Shown here piece by piece: positions 10,724 to 20,348 of a stretch of 64,000 bases of DNA. The first letter of the stretch is position 1, and the number at the start of each line of letters is the position of its first letter. The stretch spans positions 1 through 64,000 of the forward strand of contig JADGKB010000061.1 in NCBI GenBank assembly GCA_027604185.1. The letters are read 5' to 3'. The notes beneath the pieces were generated by a model. That model did not search any database, had not been told where the DNA came from, and saw only the letters and a list, made by a program, of their open reading frames with translations. Both the position numbers and the translations under genes were made by a program. The stretch is from Boothiomyces macroporosus. Lineage: Eukaryota > Chytridiomycota > Chytridiomycetes > Rhizophydiales > Terramycetaceae.

Positions 10724-11601
10724 TTATGTAGGAACATTCAACTTTACCGCAGTTTCATCCAATTTCGGCCCATAAATAGTCTTTTGTCTACCATGGAATA
10801 GCAAATCTTTGATGTGAATAAACAATATAATCATAAATGAGGCATGAATATTTGTAGAGCAAGTGTTGATAAGATAAAGTGTGTTTGGCGGGTAATACAC
10901 GATATTGTATATATACAGTCCAATGGATATCCAGTCAGCAAGGACTAGAACCAACCACATCAAGATTGCGTTTTGCATCGGCTTGGTTATTGGCAATTTA
11001 GACTTTACTTTTTTAAAATTGTATACTATGCTAGTCAGGTAAATGGCTTGACAATCTACATTAAACACTACCTTACTGTCATATAGAATTGTGAATAGAA
11101 TGTGAACTAGCATTCCTAATTGAGCATACTAGATTAGTTAAAGGTACCAAGGCGGCAAATGGCGGTATCACAGTATAAAACATTTGCAACACAAGTCCGC
11201 CAGAACAAACAATCAATAATATAATTATTCCCAACCGCGCTTTCCAAATCTTTGTTTCAGTTATGCGATCATCAAGAGCTTTAAACAAGGACAAGATCTC
11301 GTAAACATAAGCTTACCTCTAAATTCAGAGAATTGACTGTATACAAGATGATTGCCGTAAACAAAGTCCCGATTTCAAACCAAATTATTTCCTTGAATAT
11401 GAAATAAAAAGCGCAATACAAGAGCAAGTGTAATACAGTTACTATTTGGAAAAACAAGAGTTTGTATTTTAGTTTGTAATTGGATATCACGTTTTTGCCC
11501 AGAATCTTTTTGATTACATATCCATTCACTACTACTGCGAGTGAAGCTAGAGTGATGGATACTATTCCTGTATAAGATTTGGGATCTAGGGTTGTTGACA
11601 T
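10724..11601 (-). CDS. Seven-transmembrane protein, family I, copy b
   Basis: 272 residues. Exons 11601-11317 (285 nt), 11297-11148 (150), 11128-11077 (52), 11055-10724; introns of 19, 19 and 21 nt. The first three exons match copy a in length to the base, and all three intron positions are shared. Seven hydrophobic segments occur in the same order, beginning MSTTLDPKSYTGIVSIT and including ADWISIGLYIYNIVY and LINTCSTNIHASFMI. The function is unknown; receptor-like topology is an inference. Copies a and b are the closest pair, so this is a recent tandem duplication. Confidence 0.75.
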
Positions 11602-11655
11602 TTTCTAAAGTAGAAATATTCTTGCGCTTGACGTCACTTTGACAAGTATTATATA

Positions 11656-11738
11656 TAAATTAATAGTGAGAATCGTTTATATAATTAATAGTGAGAATCG
11701 TTTATATAATTAATAGTGAGAATCGTTTATATAATTAA
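11656..11738. repeat. 25-bp tandem repeat, about 3.3 copies
   Basis: TTAATAGTGAGAATCG recurs at exact 25-bp spacing, separated by TTTATATAA, between family I copies b and c. It lies 55-140 bp upstream of the copy b start codon, so it may include promoter sequence. Confidence 0.9.
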
Positions 11739-11818
11739 TGTAACTTTGGGTTTGTGTGATTCTCAGCGGAATGTTTTGCATAATAGTAGCAAAAGAGCTT
11801 TTGACAGTTGCTTTAAAT

Positions 11819-12643
11819 TCATACCTTTTTATTAACAGCAGTAGTAGATGTGGTTCTTTCAAAAGTAATCTGCTTCAATCGATACAGTATAAATGGAATC
11901 AACGAACTATTGAAACCAATAAAACACTGAGTAAGGAGGTAAAAGCTTTGTGGCGGCTGTAAAATTGCTGTATACGCGTAAAGACAAAGTCCTGAATCAA
12001 GGTAAATTACCTATCCAGTCAAATATAACCAATCCGAAATTCATTATTATTGTATTGTATAGTCGTGCCATTAGTTGCGCAGATGTCTTTCTTTTAGATT
12101 TATAAATTATATATGGCAAATAGAATCCTTGAACTGTAGAATGAGTGATGGTAACTACGGTATACAATATAATGCTGTATATCGTAACCTTGATTTAAAT
12201 CTATTTACCTTGTCCAGTATAGCGTTTGATTTTATGAATTTCAAGAATATCTGTGCAGTCAAGAAACATCCAATTATAATAGCCCAAAGTAAATACACTG
12301 TTATTGCTATATTGACTCTTGCATTGGTTATTCTTTCGTTCAATACTGAAAATATCCGCAGTATTTCCAGATTTACGACATTTGATGTAAAAATGGTAAA
12401 TATTCCTATAATAGCAGAGGTATTAAAGATAATATAGTTCATGAATACAATATAGTATATTGCGCATAGTGATATTTGCAGTATGTTTAGTAGTTGTGAT
12501 AAAATCAAGAATAATCTTAATCTGCGATTGTTGCGCTCAGTAAACAGGAAATACAGAGTTCCAAAACTTGTCAGTGTTGATAATACACATGCTGCCAGTG
12601 TTATTATTCCAGTTGTACTTTTTAGATTGATAAAAGTAACCAT
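11819..12643 (-). CDS. Seven-transmembrane protein, family I, copy c (divergent)
   Basis: 261 residues. Exons 12643-12209 (435 nt), 12188-12011, 11991-11819; introns of 20 and 19 nt. The first exon equals exons 1+2 of copies a and b exactly (285+150), so the first intron is absent here and the second is conserved. The third intron of a and b is also absent, and a different intron interrupts TM6 after FDWIG. Shared anchors are VNLE, NERITNARV and, in TM7, QSFYLLTQCFIGFNSSL. It is the most diverged copy. The start at 12643 is the first ATG that fits the paralogues. Confidence 0.7.
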
Positions 12644-12720
12644 TTGTAGAGCAACCTTTTTCGTCTGACGTAAGCCATAGTAATGTAAATTGTCCGATAG
12701 TGATATGGATCCATAAAGAT

Positions 12721-13386
12721 TTATTGAATAATGTAGTAAAACAATGCACCAGAGCAGAAGCCAACTAAATGGCAAGTATTGAAATAGACCAAGTCTGCCA
12801 TTAACTGTACCGTTTTGAAAATTCCCAAATACATTAGTTGAGCGAGATCGTTTTCTTTTTTCAATTTGTATTCTTTTCTATACCGACTTGCATAAATATC
12901 TGTGATTCGAGAGTATATATGGACCATTTCTGCTCCCATGAATCCATAAGCAGCACAGCTGCTCCCCACGAGTGAATATTTGGTCTTGAATTGGGTTTTC
13001 CAATCTGTGAAGGCATCTGTCCAAACAAACGATGTAGAGTTGTCAAAGTAATTAGTGAGCTTGGATATATCACTCTTTATGATTTCAATCAGTTGATGGT
13101 CGTTGTGAAAAGCAACAAATCCAAGGCTTCCTGAAATCACACTGGTTAAATAGAGACATGATGAGCCAATGAACCCTAAATCCAGCAATAGAGCTGACGA
13201 AGTAATCGACAAGAAATTGGTAATCAAATGGTAGGGATCGACGTGGTTGAATGAATGGGTAACGAGTGATTTCCAACTGATGCTCTTGTCATGGACAACA
13301 AAGTAATTGTACTCTGATTTTGTGTTGTAAAACAGTACATCCAGCCCTCCAATTAACCCTATGAAAACTGCGGTTCCAAACTGCAT
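12721..13386 (-). CDS. Rhomboid-family intramembrane serine protease
   Basis: 221 residues, intronless, several hydrophobic segments. It carries the rhomboid H-x3-H-x4-HL-x2-N signature at His44, His48, His53 and Asn57 (HSFNHVDPYHLITN), a GSS motif with the likely nucleophile Ser142 (VGSSCAAYG), and the partner His205 in CHLVGFCSG. Rhomboids cleave single-pass membrane proteins within the bilayer. Both dyad residues are present, so it is predicted active. The compartment cannot be assigned; no clear mitochondrial presequence is seen. A long hydrophilic loop (about 90-135) separates the two motif regions. Confidence 0.8.
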   Translation of the reverse strand: MQFGTAVFIGLIGGLDVLFYNTKSEYNYFVVHDKSISWKSLVTHSFNHVDPYHLITNFLSITSSALLLDLGFIGSSCLYLTSVISGSLGFVAFHNDHQLIEIIKSDISKLTNYFDNSTSFVWTDAFTDWKTQFKTKYSLVGSSCAAYGFMGAEMVHIYSRITDIYASRYRKEYKLKKENDLAQLMYLGIFKTVQLMADLVYFNTCHLVGFCSGALFYYIIQ

Positions 13387-13443
13387 TTTAGATTTGCAAG
13401 AAATTGAAAAACACTGGTATTTCTTTTTTAAAAGTAAACACTT

Positions 13444-13768
13444 TTAAATTTCTTTTATTGACATTTTAGGAAGCGGTTCAGCTTTGATTTCATTCCAATC
13501 TATTTCATTATCAACTTCATCATCTACCTGTCCGACCATCATTATCGAGTCGCCTGTATTAGAAACTATTACCTCTTAATAGAAATAATCCCAATTCGTC
13601 TTCTATCGTTCCATCAAGCGAGAAAATTCTTTCTTTTGTTCCAGACAAGATTAAATTTGTGGTTTGATCGAATCCTAGTAGAGTTCCGATTAGTATTTTG
13701 CCGTCGTTTGTAAGTACTGATACTTTGGTATTGACTAGTGACTGAAGCTGTAATTCAGACTTTTGCAT
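13444..13768 (-). CDS. LSM8: U6 snRNA-associated Sm-like protein LSm8
   Basis: 101 residues. Exons 13768-13573 and 13553-13444, with a 19-nt intron. Sm1 is in VNTKVSVLTNDGKILIGTLLGFD and Sm2 in GLFLLRGDSIMMVGQVD; the second motif appears only after splicing. LSm8 defines the nuclear LSm2-8 ring that binds the 3' end of U6 snRNA. Its start codon is 18 bp from that of the divergent acidic-repeat gene at 13787, so the two promoters must overlap. Confidence 0.92.
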
Positions 13769-13786
13769 TTGATCTGAAAAAAAATA

Positions 13787-14470
13787 ATGGACAGGGAAAC
13801 AGTCAGCGAGAGATTTGATTCACCAGATGATAGGAAACAATACCTTGAAAATAAAAGAACAGAATATACAGATGATGACAGGGAATTGTTTGGATCAGAC
13901 TCTGATGATGACAGGGAATTGTTTGGATCAGACTCTGATGATGACAGGGAATTGTTTGGATCAGACTCTGATGATGAATATGAAAACCTAAAAGAAAACA
14001 GTTGCCAAACACAATGTAATATTAAGGGAATGACTATACTTGAAAAAGAAATCAAAGAAATAGAACTAGAGAAATTAATAGAATACATTAAACCAAGACT
14101 AGTCAATAACCAGACAATGCATTTCGGTGATTTGCCATCTGAACTAAATGTACTTTTTAAATACGGGAATTTCAACCAAATGATTGCAAATTACTACAAG
14201 ATTGGAGATGGAATCATTGATCACGTGGATTTAGAAAGGTTTGAAGACAAAGTACTGATTTGCTCTTTGTATGGTTTGGAATTACTAACAAGGAACGTGT
14301 ATAATAGAGTTCAAGCACTTGTATTCGGATTATATTTACCATGCATTCTTGAAACCTGGCGATATAGTTGTACTGGAAGGAGAAGCAAGGTATTTTTTAC
14401 TAAGATAGATGGGACTATACACATGGAATACCTTTCAGGACATTTGATTATTTTAATGGAAAGAGAATAG
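13787..14470 (+). CDS. Unknown protein with acidic DDDRELFGSDS repeats
   Basis: 227 residues, intronless. Residues 29-61 are three perfect copies of an 11-residue unit (DDDRELFGSDS). The remainder, about 80-227, looks globular: helical and acidic first, then an aromatic-rich part ending in GTIHMEYLSGHLIILMERE. Asp/Ser-rich casein-kinase-2-like sites suggest phosphorylation and a nuclear role, but that is only a guess. I do not recognise the family. It is divergent from LSM8. Confidence 0.7.
   Translation: MDRETVSERFDSPDDRKQYLENKRTEYTDDDRELFGSDSDDDRELFGSDSDDDRELFGSDSDDEYENLKENSCQTQCNIKGMTILEKEIKEIELEKLIEYIKPRLVNNQTMHFGDLPSELNVLFKYGNFNQMIANYYKIGDGIIDHVDLERFEDKVLICSLYGLELLTRNVYNRVQALVFGLYLPCILETWRYSCTGRRSKVFFTKIDGTIHMEYLSGHLIILMERE
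13871..13969. repeat. 33-bp in-frame tandem repeat, three copies
   Basis: Three essentially identical 33-bp units, each encoding 11 residues, within the acidic protein gene. The identity at silent positions indicates recent expansion. Confidence 0.95.
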
Positions 14471-14647
14471 ACCGAACAGAGCGGATCTCAATTACACTAA
14501 GAAGCTTACCTAGAGATGATTAGAAAGGGTATAGACATGGAGCTAGCCAATAGCTTGAATCTACTAGAGCCTCCATCGACAACAAATGCCAATATTCTGG
14601 ACTTTACCCATCCCTAGACTTTAACCAAGACAGAATATAAATCCAAT

Positions 14648-15221
14648 TTATTCTTGCATTTTTTTCAGATATGCCATTCGCTGCTTGATCAAATCAATCC
14701 CTTCAGTGTCTTTCCAAGTACCTTTAACCAAATCTTTCAAAACCATTTCCCGTTCATTTTCATAATGGTTCTTTAAATATTCCAAAGAGTTGTTGTCTAA
14801 TTAGCAATAACTTACTTGATATAGGATTAGCCAACACTTTTTGAATATACGAATTCATGTTTTCATAAGTAACAAATGAGACTGAATTGTTGAGCAAGTA
14901 GACTAGAGAGTTCATTCGCTTGTCGGAAATCTTTTTCTGGTTCGATAGGTAATTAGCAAGTCGCTCCTTTTTGCGCTTGTCAATAAACTCTTTCCATTCG
15001 CTATAAGATTCTCCTTTTAGCAAATCCATCTTTTCTTGCTTGTATTTCTTTATATCCAAATCCTTGAACTCTCTGATTTCAGTCTGCTGTTGCTCAATCT
15101 GCTGTTGCTTTTCTTTCAAGGATTTCTGGTTCTGTAAATGCTCGTTTAAATACTTTTTCCTTAGTTCAGTCATTTGCTTGTTGAAAATCGTTTTGGGATG
15201 AATTGGTCTTGCTCTCTGCAT
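14648..15221 (-). CDS. Basic coiled-coil protein, possibly mitochondrial small-subunit ribosomal protein mS26-like
   Basis: 184 residues. Exons 15221-14816 and 14796-14648, with a 19-nt intron. It starts MQRARPIHPKTIFNKQM, then a Gln/Lys/Glu-rich helix (QQQIEQQQTEIREFK), a basic stretch (EFIDKRKKERLANYLSNQKK), and ends IDLIKQRMAYLKKMQE. Short basic all-helical proteins of this kind occur among fungal mitoribosomal proteins (mS26/Pet123), and the next gene is mitochondrial STOML2. The family match is by general character only. Confidence 0.55.
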
Positions 15222-15361
15222 TTTTTTGATTTGGAAAAAAAAAAGTAAAAACAGCTATTAAAAATAAGGTTAAGGTTATCTTTAATCATGTGATTATGAC
15301 TGTGATGATCAATCTAATATATATACTCTAGTTTTTTCAATTCAAAAAAAAAAGTAATCTC

Positions 15362-16328
15362 ATGCAGCGACTCGTTAAAACTGTTCCAAAACTCAGACAT
15401 GTTCGATTCTACCAGCAATTACCAATGAACACGGTTGTTAAATTTGTTCCGCAACAGGAGGCATGGATCGTTGAACGAATGGGAAAGTTTCACTCGATTT
15501 TATCTCCAGGACTGGCTATTTTGTTGCCATTCCTTGATACAATTAAATATGTAAAGAATCTAAAAGAAGTCGCTGTTGCTATTCCTTCGCAATCAGCGAT
15601 CACCCAGGATAACGTTACCCTCGCTCTTGATGGAGTACTTTATTACAAAATCTTTGATGCTTACAAGGCTTCTTATGGAATTGATGACTGTGAATACGCT
15701 ATTACTCAGCTAGCTCAAACTACAATGCGAGCTGAAATTGGTCAAATGACTTTGGATAAAACTTTGGCAGAAAGAAGCCATTTAAATCAACGAATTGTTC
15801 AATCAATGAACCAAGCAGCTTCAGAGTGGGGTATCCAATGTCTAAGGTAATCTTTTATTTACTAGATATGAAATCAAGGATATTCATCCTCCTGAAAATG
15901 TAGTTGCCTCCATGCACCAACAAGTATCTGCTGAAAGAAGAAAAAGAGCAGAGATTCTGGAATCTGAAGGTCAAAGACAAGCTGCTATTAACGTTGCTGA
16001 AGGACAAAAACAGTCGCAAATCTTGGAATCTGAAGCCTACAAAGCAAGACAAATCAATGCAGCCGAAGGTGAAGCTCAATCTATTCTTTTAAAAGGTTAT
16101 AGTTGATTAACAACAGCTCAAGCTAATGCTGAAGCTATTGCTAGAATTAGCAAAGCTTTGCTCGATGAAAAGAGCAAGGAAGCTGTTCAATTGAATATCG
16201 CCGAAAAGTATATTGAATCATTTGGTAATATTGCAAAGGAAAGTACTACTGTTGTTGTACCGCAAAATGTTAGTGATGCGGCTGGAATGGTTACTCAATT
16301 AATGGCCGTAATGAAGGCAAATAAATAA
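15362..16328 (+). CDS. STOML2: Stomatin-like protein 2 (mitochondrial SPFH scaffold)
   Basis: 308 residues. Exons 15362-15846, 15866-16095, 16117-16328; introns of 19 and 21 nt, the second with a rare GTTATA donor. A basic N terminus ([19 protein letters not shown]) fits a mitochondrial presequence. The SPFH domain begins [19 protein letters not shown] and includes [19 protein letters not shown] heptad-rich Ala/Glu/Gln coil follows ([14 protein letters not shown]), then a conserved C terminus. The family organises cardiolipin-rich inner-membrane domains and supports respiratory complexes. Confidence 0.92.
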
Positions 16329-16362
16329 CATGGTTTTTGTTACTGGAAAAAGTTTCACAAAA

Positions 16363-16938
16363 ATGTTTCTTTTTCAGCTGTTACAGTTTGTAAATACACA
16401 GGCTTTTGGGTCAGAAGGACCGTGTACAAAAACTAGCGACTGCAGTGTTGTACCAGGTAATTTTAGATGCTTGAATGGGATATGTTATAGTGTATTTTTC
16501 ATGGAAGAAGCTTGTGGTGAATGTGCTTTTGGACATGAATGTCTAAACAATTTCTGTACGCCTTCACCAGCAATCTGTCCAAAGAATTCTTGTAACTCGG
16601 GATTTGGGTGTGTGAATAGTCTATGTGTTGCCCAATACGATTCTTGTGCCAACTTCACTGGGGCTTGTGGATCAACCCAATACTGCAGTCAGACCAAAAA
16701 CACCTGTGTAAATTATAGTGAAGATTATTGCAAATTTGATGGTGATTGTTCGAAAGGTGAGAGTTGTCATCAAGGTAAATGTAAAACGAATTTCATTCTC
16801 ACTTGGTACAACTTTTATATTCCTGTTGGTATTGGGTTTTTTAGTATTGGAAACGTCTTGCAAAAAGTGTTTGAAAATGCCAAACTGAGGCAGAAGTGGA
16901 GGAATAAGCGAAAATCGTTAAAGAGCGCAAATAAATGA
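16363..16938 (+). CDS. Cys-rich single-pass membrane protein, short paralogue
   Basis: 191 residues from the ATG at 16363, chosen because the paralogue at 17000 starts at the matching place (both MxLFQLxQxVNxQAFGSEG). Signal peptide, then about 16 Cys in repeated C-x5-6-C-x-C modules such as CLNGICYS and CVNSLCVAQYDSC. Then one membrane segment (FILTWYNFYIPVGIGFF) and a short basic cytoplasmic tail rich in Lys/Arg. The function is unknown; the layout fits a disulfide-bonded surface protein. It begins 34 bp after the STOML2 stop. Confidence 0.7.
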   Translation: MFLFQLLQFVNTQAFGSEGPCTKTSDCSVVPGNFRCLNGICYSVFFMEEACGECAFGHECLNNFCTPSPAICPKNSCNSGFGCVNSLCVAQYDSCANFTGACGSTQYCSQTKNTCVNYSEDYCKFDGDCSKGESCHQGKCKTNFILTWYNFYIPVGIGFFSIGNVLQKVFENAKLRQKWRNKRKSLKSANK

Positions 16939-16999
16939 ATTACCTGTCAGTTTTTCTATTTGAAAGCAATGGTACAAAGCTGAAACTTGACTTTTTTTC

Positions 17000-17989
17000 A
17001 TGTTGCTTTTTCAGCTATTTCAGTTAGTTAATTCACAGGCATTTGGGTCTGAAGGAAACTGTGATACAAATGCGGATTGTAATGCTATTACCGAATGTTT
17101 AAATGGTGTCTGTTATCCTACAAATTTCATGTATTCACCATGTGGTATTGCATGTGATGATGGATATCAATGTGTCAATAACCGTTGCCAACCTACTGCT
17201 GCCTTATGTAGCAAGTGTAAACCAAACTTTTACTGTGTCGCTGATGTTTGTGCTGCAAAAGTAGACCGATGTTCTTCATTTCAAGGTATTTGTGGGGATA
17301 AAATGTATTGTGGACATTTGACTGATGTGTGTACAAAATACGATAGCAACCATTGCAAGTATGATAGTGATTGCGTTTACTCTAACATGGCGTGTACAAA
17401 CAATACATGCATTGACAAGACAACTAATTGCAACCAATTTTCAAATGCCTGTGGTGATAGTCAGTTTTGCAATACCACTACCAGCAAGTGTCAAGATTAT
17501 GGAAAGGATCATTGTGGCAAAGATTCAGATTGTCAGCATTGCGATTTCGGATGTGACAGTTACAACCCTTATGGATGCCTGAACAATACCTGTTTGCTAA
17601 AGAACGAAAGCTGCACGTTGTTTACAAATGTATGTGGCCAAGGATTTGGATGTGTGAATCAAACAAACCAATGTACAGCATTCAGTGACAGCTTTTGTAT
17701 AGAGAGCGCCAATTGCGCTTCTGGAAAAGGTTGCCATCGTGGAAAATGCTTTTCTCTACAAGACAACTGCAATTTGTTTACCGATGCTTGTGGACCTGGA
17801 GCAAAGTGTGTCATCGGGAAATGTGCGAATCTATTTATCCTCACTTGGTACAACTTTTATATTCCTGTTGGTATTGGATTCTTTGGTATTGGAAACGTCT
17901 TGCAAAAAGTGTTTGAAAATGCCAAACTAAAACAGAAATGGAAACGAAAACGAGATGAACTCAAAAAAAAGACTAAAGATAATAAATAA
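17000..17989 (+). CDS. Cys-rich single-pass membrane protein, long paralogue
   Basis: 329 residues, intronless. Signal peptide (MLLFQLFQLVNSQA), then five or more Cys modules of about 40-45 residues, each with a C-x-x-F-x-x-x-CG pattern (for example CNQFSNACGDSQFCN, CTLFTNVCGQGFGCV, CNLFTDACGPGAKCV). Then one membrane segment (FILTWYNFYIPVGIGFF) and a basic tail. It has several more modules than its neighbour at 16363. The membrane segment and tail are nearly identical between the two, even at silent sites, while the ectodomains differ. Confidence 0.75.
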   Translation: MLLFQLFQLVNSQAFGSEGNCDTNADCNAITECLNGVCYPTNFMYSPCGIACDDGYQCVNNRCQPTAALCSKCKPNFYCVADVCAAKVDRCSSFQGICGDKMYCGHLTDVCTKYDSNHCKYDSDCVYSNMACTNNTCIDKTTNCNQFSNACGDSQFCNTTTSKCQDYGKDHCGKDSDCQHCDFGCDSYNPYGCLNNTCLLKNESCTLFTNVCGQGFGCVNQTNQCTAFSDSFCIESANCASGKGCHRGKCFSLQDNCNLFTDACGPGAKCVIGKCANLFILTWYNFYIPVGIGFFGIGNVLQKVFENAKLKQKWKRKRDELKKKTKDNK

Positions 17990-18032
17990 GGCTTGGGTAT
18001 ACCAGTAAAACAATTGCAAATTCTTTATTCAG

Positions 18033-18167
18033 TTAACAGATTTCTCTTCCAAAATAATCACGGCAGCAATCGTCAAGGTTATTACTTCCACAGTATCCAT
18101 TTCTTGGGAGAGCAGCAACAACATTGAAAGCGGTAAGAGCAGTAAAGATGAGAGAGATGATTTGCAT
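18033..18167 (-). CDS. 44-residue secreted cysteine-rich peptide
   Basis: Too short for ordinary gene finders. Signal peptide MQIISLIFTALTAFNVVAA, then a mature part of about 25 residues with five Cys, including an adjacent CC pair (NLDDCCRDYFGREIC). A TATA element is correctly placed upstream (18197-18206). It could be an effector, antimicrobial or wall peptide; the role is unknown. It resembles the 69-residue peptide at 20349-20558 only in design. Confidence 0.6.
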   Translation of the reverse strand: MQIISLIFTALTAFNVVAALPRNGYCGSNNLDDCCRDYFGREIC

Positions 18168-18196
18168 TTTTAGTCATTGGATAGTGATAACTGGGC

Positions 18197-18206
18197 TTAT
18201 TTATAT
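18197..18206 (-). promoter_or_regulatory. TATA box of the 44-residue secreted peptide gene
   Basis: ATATAAATAA on the minus strand, about 30-39 bp upstream of the ATG at 18167. Confidence 0.5.
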
Positions 18207-18256
18207 TCAAATAGCACAGATATTTCGGCTTAGTTTAAGGAAGAAACCGAGGTTCT

Positions 18257-18481
18257 TTAGAGTCCATCCTCAATCATAGTAACAGACCTTTTTAAATTTT
18301 CCAATTTTACTTTGACTCTTACAACGTTATCCAAGGCAAATACCATTCGGAACGCGTCAATTCTGAATGCATTCATTATGCGGGAGTGTACAGATTTAAT
18401 GTTTGCTATTAACCACTTTTGAATTGACAGTTCTCTATGATTCTTTGGTATTATTCTAGTTGCTCGGCATACCCAAGTTGG
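18257..18481 (-). other. Open 75-codon fragment without a start in a 700-bp gene-poor stretch
   Basis: The minus strand stays open from 18481 to a stop at 18257-18259 and reads protein-like, for example NAFRIDAFRMVFALDNVVRV. No start codon or upstream exon could be assigned. The rest of 18200-18897 holds no convincing gene; short open stretches on the plus strand around 18490-18660 could not be joined. Possibly an exon or a decayed gene. Confidence 0.2.
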
Positions 18482-18897
18482 TCATTGTCAAAAGTTCAAG
18501 TCACGCTTTGCTGGACACAGATTCAAGCATACACAGATATCTCGTGGTAAGCCTATGATAGAGGAAAGCACCGAAATTAAAATTTCCACAGAATGCTCAA
18601 TTAGGAAAGTCTTCATCTGGATTTACTTGCAGTTTTCAAGAATACCTGTTCACCTTAACACTTGAAGGAAACACTCTTCCAGTCGTTTCTCTAGAATTAG
18701 CTATTAGGATTCCAAATATGTTTATCTTGAACAGTACGAGGGTGATTTTGTCTGTAAAATTCTGTTGTTCGTTCCCACATTGGAATTAAGCTGTTTTCAA
18801 CCACTAAACCCTTCAAAATGTATTCCTAATCAAGTGGGAATTTCTATACGATGGTTAACAACATTACTACAAATAGAATCAATAGTTATTTACAAAT

Positions 18898-19221
18898 TTA
18901 ATCCTTTATTTTCTGCAACTCATCAATCTCCTTGTAGTTCATTTTTATACAATACTTGAGCAACTGTTTAATAGTACCGCTGATATGGACTACTCGCAGA
19001 TTGCAGAAAAACAATCCATGCCAGCATTCACGAAAGTTTTCCCTAGGCACCCGCAGTATTAAAATATTGGTTGCTGGCGAATAGTATTTTATAGTAATTG
19101 GCAAGTGCAGCTGGTATAGGTCTTCGATTGATTCCTTGATTGCAGATAATATTTGGTGTTTATCCTTGCGATCCTCTTGGTTTGCTTTGATCAAAAAGTA
19201 TCTGTTTTTAAACCTCACCAT
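18898..19221 (-). CDS. POP5: RNase P/MRP protein subunit Pop5
   Basis: 107 residues from the ATG at 19221, giving the family-typical start MVRFKNRYFLIK. Pop5 is a ferredoxin-like RNA-binding subunit of RNase P and RNase MRP, which process tRNA and rRNA precursors. Visible family features are the N-terminal VRFKNRYFL strand, the helix with ILSAIKESIEDLYQ, and the strand NILILRVPRENFRECWHGL. An in-frame upstream ATG would add ten residues. The C terminus is shorter than in yeast. Confidence 0.85.
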   Translation of the reverse strand: MVRFKNRYFLIKANQEDRKDKHQILSAIKESIEDLYQLHLPITIKYYSPATNILILRVPRENFRECWHGLFFCNLRVVHISGTIKQLLKYCIKMNYKEIDELQKIKD

Positions 19222-19491
19222 TTTTTTTGATTTGGAAAATTCAAATCCCATAGAACCTCCTAATGGGTGGGACTATGGGTTGAATAGGAGATCTTTCATA
19301 AGAATCTATTGTCGAGTGGGATATGAATGTCTTTAATGCGATTTACTGTAGGAAGGTTAATCAAGCAGACTCTAATGAGCGTTAGTTTATTTCTGATTAG
19401 TGTATATTCTAGTGATTTACTTGCACCAATAAAGAGGGATTCACACCCAACTATTTCGCATTTGAAATCATTGTGAAACAGTTAATTTTTT

Positions 19492-20232
19492 ATGACAAAA
19501 GTGCAATTCAAAGTACGGAATGAAATAATTACACTCAATGAAACGGTTTTGACAAACTTGCCAAAGGATTCGCTGCTGTACAATCTCATCTATAATGACG
19601 CATTCGCAAAAGAACAAGATCAGGATGGAAACTTTGTTTTGCTGAACCAGGAAATTACTCCAGAGATATTTCAAATGATAGCCGAATACGTTGAATCCAA
19701 GGATATTGCGACACTGATGATTAAATCTTATTCCTGTAGAATTGCTCTATTGGATGCAATAAACTACCTTGGACTTCTAATTCCCAATGAATTACAAAAA
19801 AAGAAGGATTTACAAGATTTATTGGATGTTGTGAATACAAAGGATATAGTATGGTATGAGCAATTCCGTGAAAAAATATTTAGAGATAACTATCAAGTAA
19901 TTTCCACCATTGCTGATTCGCTAATATCTAAAATAATGACAATAGCCAAAGAAATGAACGAATTACCATTTGTAAGCACTACCGAACGCGTTGGATTTAA
20001 AATTAGATATAATTTCATGGAGGAATTTGAGATATATCTCTCATACAAATCATTTTCTGTTGAAACCAAATTCAAACTAAATCCCTCCAAATACCAGAGC
20101 CACACCAGATTATGTCTATTATTAACTGATATATTTCTTAATGTGATTTGGGGGTTGGGATTATCTTACAAAGAAATTGAGGAAATTAACTCTGATAGCG
20201 CATTTCTCACTGCTTCTCAGATCCTCAAATAA
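19492..20232 (+). CDS. BTB/T1-like (KCTD-type) domain protein
   Basis: 246 residues, intronless. The N terminus reads as a BTB/T1 fold: VQFKVRNEIITLNETVLTNL, then SLLYNLI, then ITPEIFQMIAEYVES. KCTD-type proteins use this domain to oligomerise, often as Cullin-3 adaptors. The rest of the chain (about 90-246) has no domain I recognise; it includes aromatic amphipathic strands such as EEFEIYLSYKSFSVE. Confidence 0.55.
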   Translation: MTKVQFKVRNEIITLNETVLTNLPKDSLLYNLIYNDAFAKEQDQDGNFVLLNQEITPEIFQMIAEYVESKDIATLMIKSYSCRIALLDAINYLGLLIPNELQKKKDLQDLLDVVNTKDIVWYEQFREKIFRDNYQVISTIADSLISKIMTIAKEMNELPFVSTTERVGFKIRYNFMEEFEIYLSYKSFSVETKFKLNPSKYQSHTRLCLLLTDIFLNVIWGLGLSYKEIEEINSDSAFLTASQILK

Positions 20233-20348
20233 GTAATAAATCACGAATTTGGTAAAGTTTTGTTGCTTCTGTTTGTGATACCAAGACTCTAAAGAATTGA
20301 ACTTTCAAGTAGATGAAACTGTGTTTATTCAAAGATGAAATTCCCTGG

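Noticed and set aside
12075..12437. 120-codon plus-strand frame inside seven-TM copy c
   Set aside because: The minus strand aligns with two paralogues in exon length and membrane segments; the plus frame is an antisense shadow.
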